Shown here in pieces: positions 61,837 through 64,000 of a stretch of 64,000 nt of DNA (the first letter of the stretch is position 1; each line of letters begins with the position of its first letter). Made by a program: the position numbers and the translations under genes. Below the pieces are notes generated by a model. That model made no database searches. It worked only from the letters and a program-made list of their open reading frames with translations, and was not told the origin of the DNA. The stretch is taken from the NCBI RefSeq assembly GCF_965233615.1, contig NZ_OZ247495.1. One strand, written 5' to 3'. Source of the stretch: Pelagibius sp028280305. GTDB taxonomy: Bacteria; Pseudomonadota; Alphaproteobacteria; Kiloniellales; Kiloniellaceae.

Positions 61837-62802
61837 TCACCCCGCCGCCTTGCGGTGGGCGAAGGCCTTGGCGAAACGCCAGGTCAGGTAGTCACCGCAG
61901 GTCGTCGCTTCGTAGTCTGTCTCGACATCCGCACCGAAGACCTGGCGGGGGTCGATCACGGTCTGCGGTTCCGGGTCGTAGGCCAGCACCAGAGACAGGC
62001 GTTCCCGTCCTGAGGTATTGACCACACGGTGGGGCGTCGAACGGTAGGCGTCATTGGTCCAGCGGGCGAGGAGATCGCCAACATTGACGATCAGGCTGCC
62101 CGGGATCGGCGGCGCGGCGACCCAGCGGCCCCGGACGTCCTGCACCTCCAATCCGCCGACATCGTCCTGCGCCAAGACGGTCAATACGCCGAAGTCCGTG
62201 TGGGGCGCCACCCCGAAACGATCGCCGTCGGCCGGCTGGGGTGGATAATAAACGAAGGAGGCGCGGCTCATGGGTTGGGCCGTTGTCTTCAGAAAAAAGT
62301 CGGCCGGTTTGCCGAGCCCCAAGGCGAAGCCCTGCATCAGGGTGTGGGCAACGGCGTGTGCGGCCTCGAAGTAGGCCATGGCTTTCGGCCGCAGAGCGGG
62401 CTGGAAGTCCGGCCAGAGGTTGGCGCCCCGCAGCGAATGATCGTCCGGCACCGCCCCGTCCGCTGCTTCATAGCCCCAGAGGAAGCTCTCCTTCAGGTCC
62501 GGTTTGGCGTCATCCTGCATCTTGGCACCGCCCTGCCCCAGCCAGCCCCGATGGCTGGCGCTGATGCGCAGTTGCCCTTTCTGTTCCTCCGGAGCACGAA
62601 AGAAAGCCAAGGCTTCGCTTCGGGCTTCGGCCAGGACCGCCTCGGGGATCCCGTGATTGCTGATGTAGATGAAACCGACCTCGCGGCTGGCGCGATGCAG
62701 GGCATCGGCCACGGTCTGCGCCCCATCGCCCGCCCGCAAAGGGGCGATATCGACCACGGGAATGGCCGCCCGATCAAGCGCCTGTCCGGCCTCAAGGGTC
62801 AT
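61837..62802 (-). CDS. 2-oxoglutarate/Fe(II)-dependent oxygenase, isopenicillin N synthase family (second copy)
   Basis: 321 aa. DIOX_N start IPVVDIAPL (14-22), triad H201-x-D203 (APHTDFGVLTVLAQDD) and H258 (TPHRVVN), with R268 in the R-x-S motif. It shares the general plan of the oxygenase at 4263-5294 but is clearly a different paralogue. It is convergent with the AhpD-like/M29-like pair and divergent (118-base gap) from the HTH-PBP regulator. The substrate is not evident; I do not think it is an ethylene-forming enzyme, despite the guanidine genes nearby. Confidence 0.85.
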   Translation of the reverse strand: MTLEAGQALDRAAIPVVDIAPLRAGDGAQTVADALHRASREVGFIYISNHGIPEAVLAEARSEALAFFRAPEEQKGQLRISASHRGWLGQGGAKMQDDAKPDLKESFLWGYEAADGAVPDDHSLRGANLWPDFQPALRPKAMAYFEAAHAVAHTLMQGFALGLGKPADFFLKTTAQPMSRASFVYYPPQPADGDRFGVAPHTDFGVLTVLAQDDVGGLEVQDVRGRWVAAPPIPGSLIVNVGDLLARWTNDAYRSTPHRVVNTSGRERLSLVLAYDPEPQTVIDPRQVFGADVETDYEATTCGDYLTWRFAKAFAHRKAAG

Positions 62803-62920
62803 TTGAGCCTCGGTTTCTCAGAGTTGGGACACCTCTTGTCTTTAGCATCAGCGGCTTCTTCGTTCAAATTGGCCGCACCACGCCCTTCCCTTGGGCGCGG
62901 TATCGGTCTAATCCTGTGGG

Positions 62921-63850
62921 ATGAGCGAACTTGAGAACTCACCGGCATTTTTGACCACCAAAGAGGTGGCGGCGCTGCTGCGCGTCAAGGAACGCAAGGT
63001 TTATGACATGGCTGCAGAGGGGGAAATCCCCTGCCGCCGCCTGACCGGCAAGCTGCTGTTCCCCCGGCAGGAGCTGGAATCCTGGCTTTCCGGTGCCCCA
63101 GCGCCCGCCACCACTGCAGCCGCCACTGGCGACGGCCCCACAAGCGGCACCTGGTCCGTTGCCCGCGCCGACATCATTGCCGGCAGCCACGACCCGCTGC
63201 TCGACTGGGCGATCCGTGAATCGGGGTCGGGCCTCGCCAGCTTCTTCGACGGCTCTCTCGACGGCCTGACACGTGTTGCAGCCGGCAAGGCCGCTGCCGC
63301 CGGCGTCCATATCTTCGAAACCGGGCACGATGGCTGGAACCGCGATCATGTCGCAGCCGAGCTTGCCGAGCGCCCCGTCGTCCTGGTCGAGTGGGCGAAG
63401 CGCCAGCGCGGCCTCATCGTCGCAGCAGGATCGGAGCGGGAGATCACGGAAATCGGGGACCTGCGCGGGCGCCGTCTGGTTCAACGCCAGCCCACGGCCG
63501 GAACCGCCGTGCTGCTGCAACACCTCCTGGAAACCGCCGGGGTCGAGCGTGGCGCAGTCACCCTGCTGCCGGAACTGGCGCGCACGGAACCCGATGCCGC
63601 TGCGGCGGTCGCGGCCGGGCAAGCCGACGCCGCGCTCGGACTGCAATCGATGGCCCGGCAATTCGGCCTGCCCTTTGTCGCGACCATCGAGGAGCGCTTT
63701 GATCTGATTATTGACCGGCGCAGTTGGTTTGAGCCGCCTTTGCAGAAGCTTTTTGCCTTCAGCCGCACCGCGGCCTTTGCCGAAAAAGCCGAAGCACTGG
63801 GCGGCTACGACATTGCCGGGCTCGGCGAGGTGCACTGGAATGGGCCCTGA
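62921..63850 (+). CDS. Helix-turn-helix regulator with periplasmic-binding-protein-like domain
   Basis: 309 aa. Residues 10-57 form an excisionase/MerR-like winged helix (FLTTKEVAALLRVKERKVYDMAAEGEIPCRRLTGKLLFPRQELESW). A low-complexity linker rich in Ala, Pro and Thr leads to a PBP-like domain (about 80-309) of the kind found in molybdopterin/molybdate-related regulators. The next gene, convergent and cut by the window end, is a molybdate-type binding protein, so this regulator may sense molybdate, tungstate or a cofactor. Confidence 0.8.
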   Translation: MSELENSPAFLTTKEVAALLRVKERKVYDMAAEGEIPCRRLTGKLLFPRQELESWLSGAPAPATTAAATGDGPTSGTWSVARADIIAGSHDPLLDWAIRESGSGLASFFDGSLDGLTRVAAGKAAAAGVHIFETGHDGWNRDHVAAELAERPVVLVEWAKRQRGLIVAAGSEREITEIGDLRGRRLVQRQPTAGTAVLLQHLLETAGVERGAVTLLPELARTEPDAAAAVAAGQADAALGLQSMARQFGLPFVATIEERFDLIIDRRSWFEPPLQKLFAFSRTAAFAEKAEALGGYDIAGLGEVHWNGP

Positions 63851-63866
63851 AGCCTCGTCGACAGCT

Positions 63867-64000
63867 CTAGTCGGCTGACGGCAGCGCGCCGCTTTCGAAC
63901 CCATAATCCGCCAGGATCTTCTGACCCTCGGGCGATAGAATGTGCAGAGCAAGGCGCCAAGCGGACTCCGGCGCTCCCTCCAGCACTACAAGGCCATAGT
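63867..64000 (-). CDS. C-terminal fragment of a molybdate-type ABC substrate-binding protein (partial)
   Basis: The reading frame on the minus strand enters from the right edge and ends at TAG (63867-63869). The 43 visible residues include ESAWRLALHILSPEGQKIL followed by ADYGFE, the familiar end of ModA/TupA/WtpA-like binding proteins where the last helix packs against the first lobe. The start lies beyond the window. Its convergent neighbour is the HTH-PBP regulator. Confidence 0.75.
   Translation of the reverse strand, partial: YGLVVLEGAPESAWRLALHILSPEGQKILADYGFESGALPSAD

Noticed and set aside
1..64000. CRISPR arrays, tRNA or rRNA genes, phage or IS elements
   Set aside because: I saw no regularly spaced repeats, no cloverleaf sequences with the TTC-A arm, no rRNA-like stretches and no integrase or transposase proteins; a covariance-model scan could still find a small RNA I missed.

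Overview
The window is one contiguous, GC-rich, gene-dense piece of chromosome from what looks like a heterotrophic, probably marine or saline alphaproteobacterium (a Rhodospirillales/Kiloniellales-type organism is my best guess). The basis is inference: codon usage and GC, many ABC and TRAP uptake systems, a urt-ure cluster, divergent MarR- and LysR-regulated catabolic operons, and alphaproteobacterial-looking proteins throughout. I see no tRNA, rRNA, CRISPR array, IS element or phage gene.

Layout. (1) 0.2-6.1 kb: a PotDABC-type ABC importer with a 2-oxoglutarate/Fe(II) oxygenase and a PuuD-like gamma-glutamyl amide hydrolase, probably for a polyamine-like amine. (2) 6.0-10.0 kb, minus strand: a TRAP importer of the 2-oxo-acid-binding type followed by a PuuE-like deacetylase. 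(3) 10.4-15.4 kb: a secreted HAD phosphatase, an exported sulfatase and a divergent octaheme cytochrome c fused to HEAT/TPR repeats. (4) 15.4-21.4 kb: homogentisate dioxygenase and a fumarylacetoacetate hydrolase, a divergent MarR regulator and a second TRAP system; two inverted repeats with the same AGTT-N8-AACT geometry suggest one regulon. (5) 21.4-28.6 kb: a branched-chain amino-acid-type ABC importer (LivFGMHK), a 2-hydroxyacid dehydrogenase and a FAD amine oxidase. (6) 28.7-37.7 kb: a nitroreductase, then a minus-strand operon of a TPP enzyme, a four-subunit succinate-dehydrogenase-like complex, a two-subunit fumarase-like hydratase and a TauE-type exporter, with a divergent LysR regulator. 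(7) 38.0-42.3 kb: an H-NOX nitric-oxide sensor, histidine kinase and two response regulators (HDOD and degenerate HD-GYP); then recQ. (8) 44.3-55.0 kb, minus strand: complete urease (ureGFECBA, ureD) and urea ABC transporter (urtEDCBA). (9) 55.2-59.85 kb, minus strand: a guanidine-I (ykkC) riboswitch in front of a nitrate/sulfonate-family ABC importer, a guanidine hydrolase (GdmH-type ureohydrolase) and a small His-rich protein. (10) 60.1-64 kb: an AhpD-like protein, an M29-like protein, a second 2OG-Fe(II) oxygenase, an HTH-PBP regulator and the cut-off end of a molybdate-type binding protein.

Two systems stand out. Regions 8 and 9 read as one nitrogen pathway: guanidine is sensed by RNA, imported, hydrolysed to urea and ammonia, and the urea is broken down by the adjacent urease; the usual HypA/HypB-like nickel chaperones of guanidine hydrolase are absent from the locus and a His-rich protein sits in their place. 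Region 6 looks like a duplicated succinate-fumarate-malate segment whose subunits diverge at diagnostic residues (no covalent-FAD histidine, altered fumarase motifs), joined to a TPP enzyme and a sulfite/sulfonate-type exporter. I propose it processes a succinate analogue; 3-sulfopropionate is the most economical candidate and methylsuccinate an alternative.
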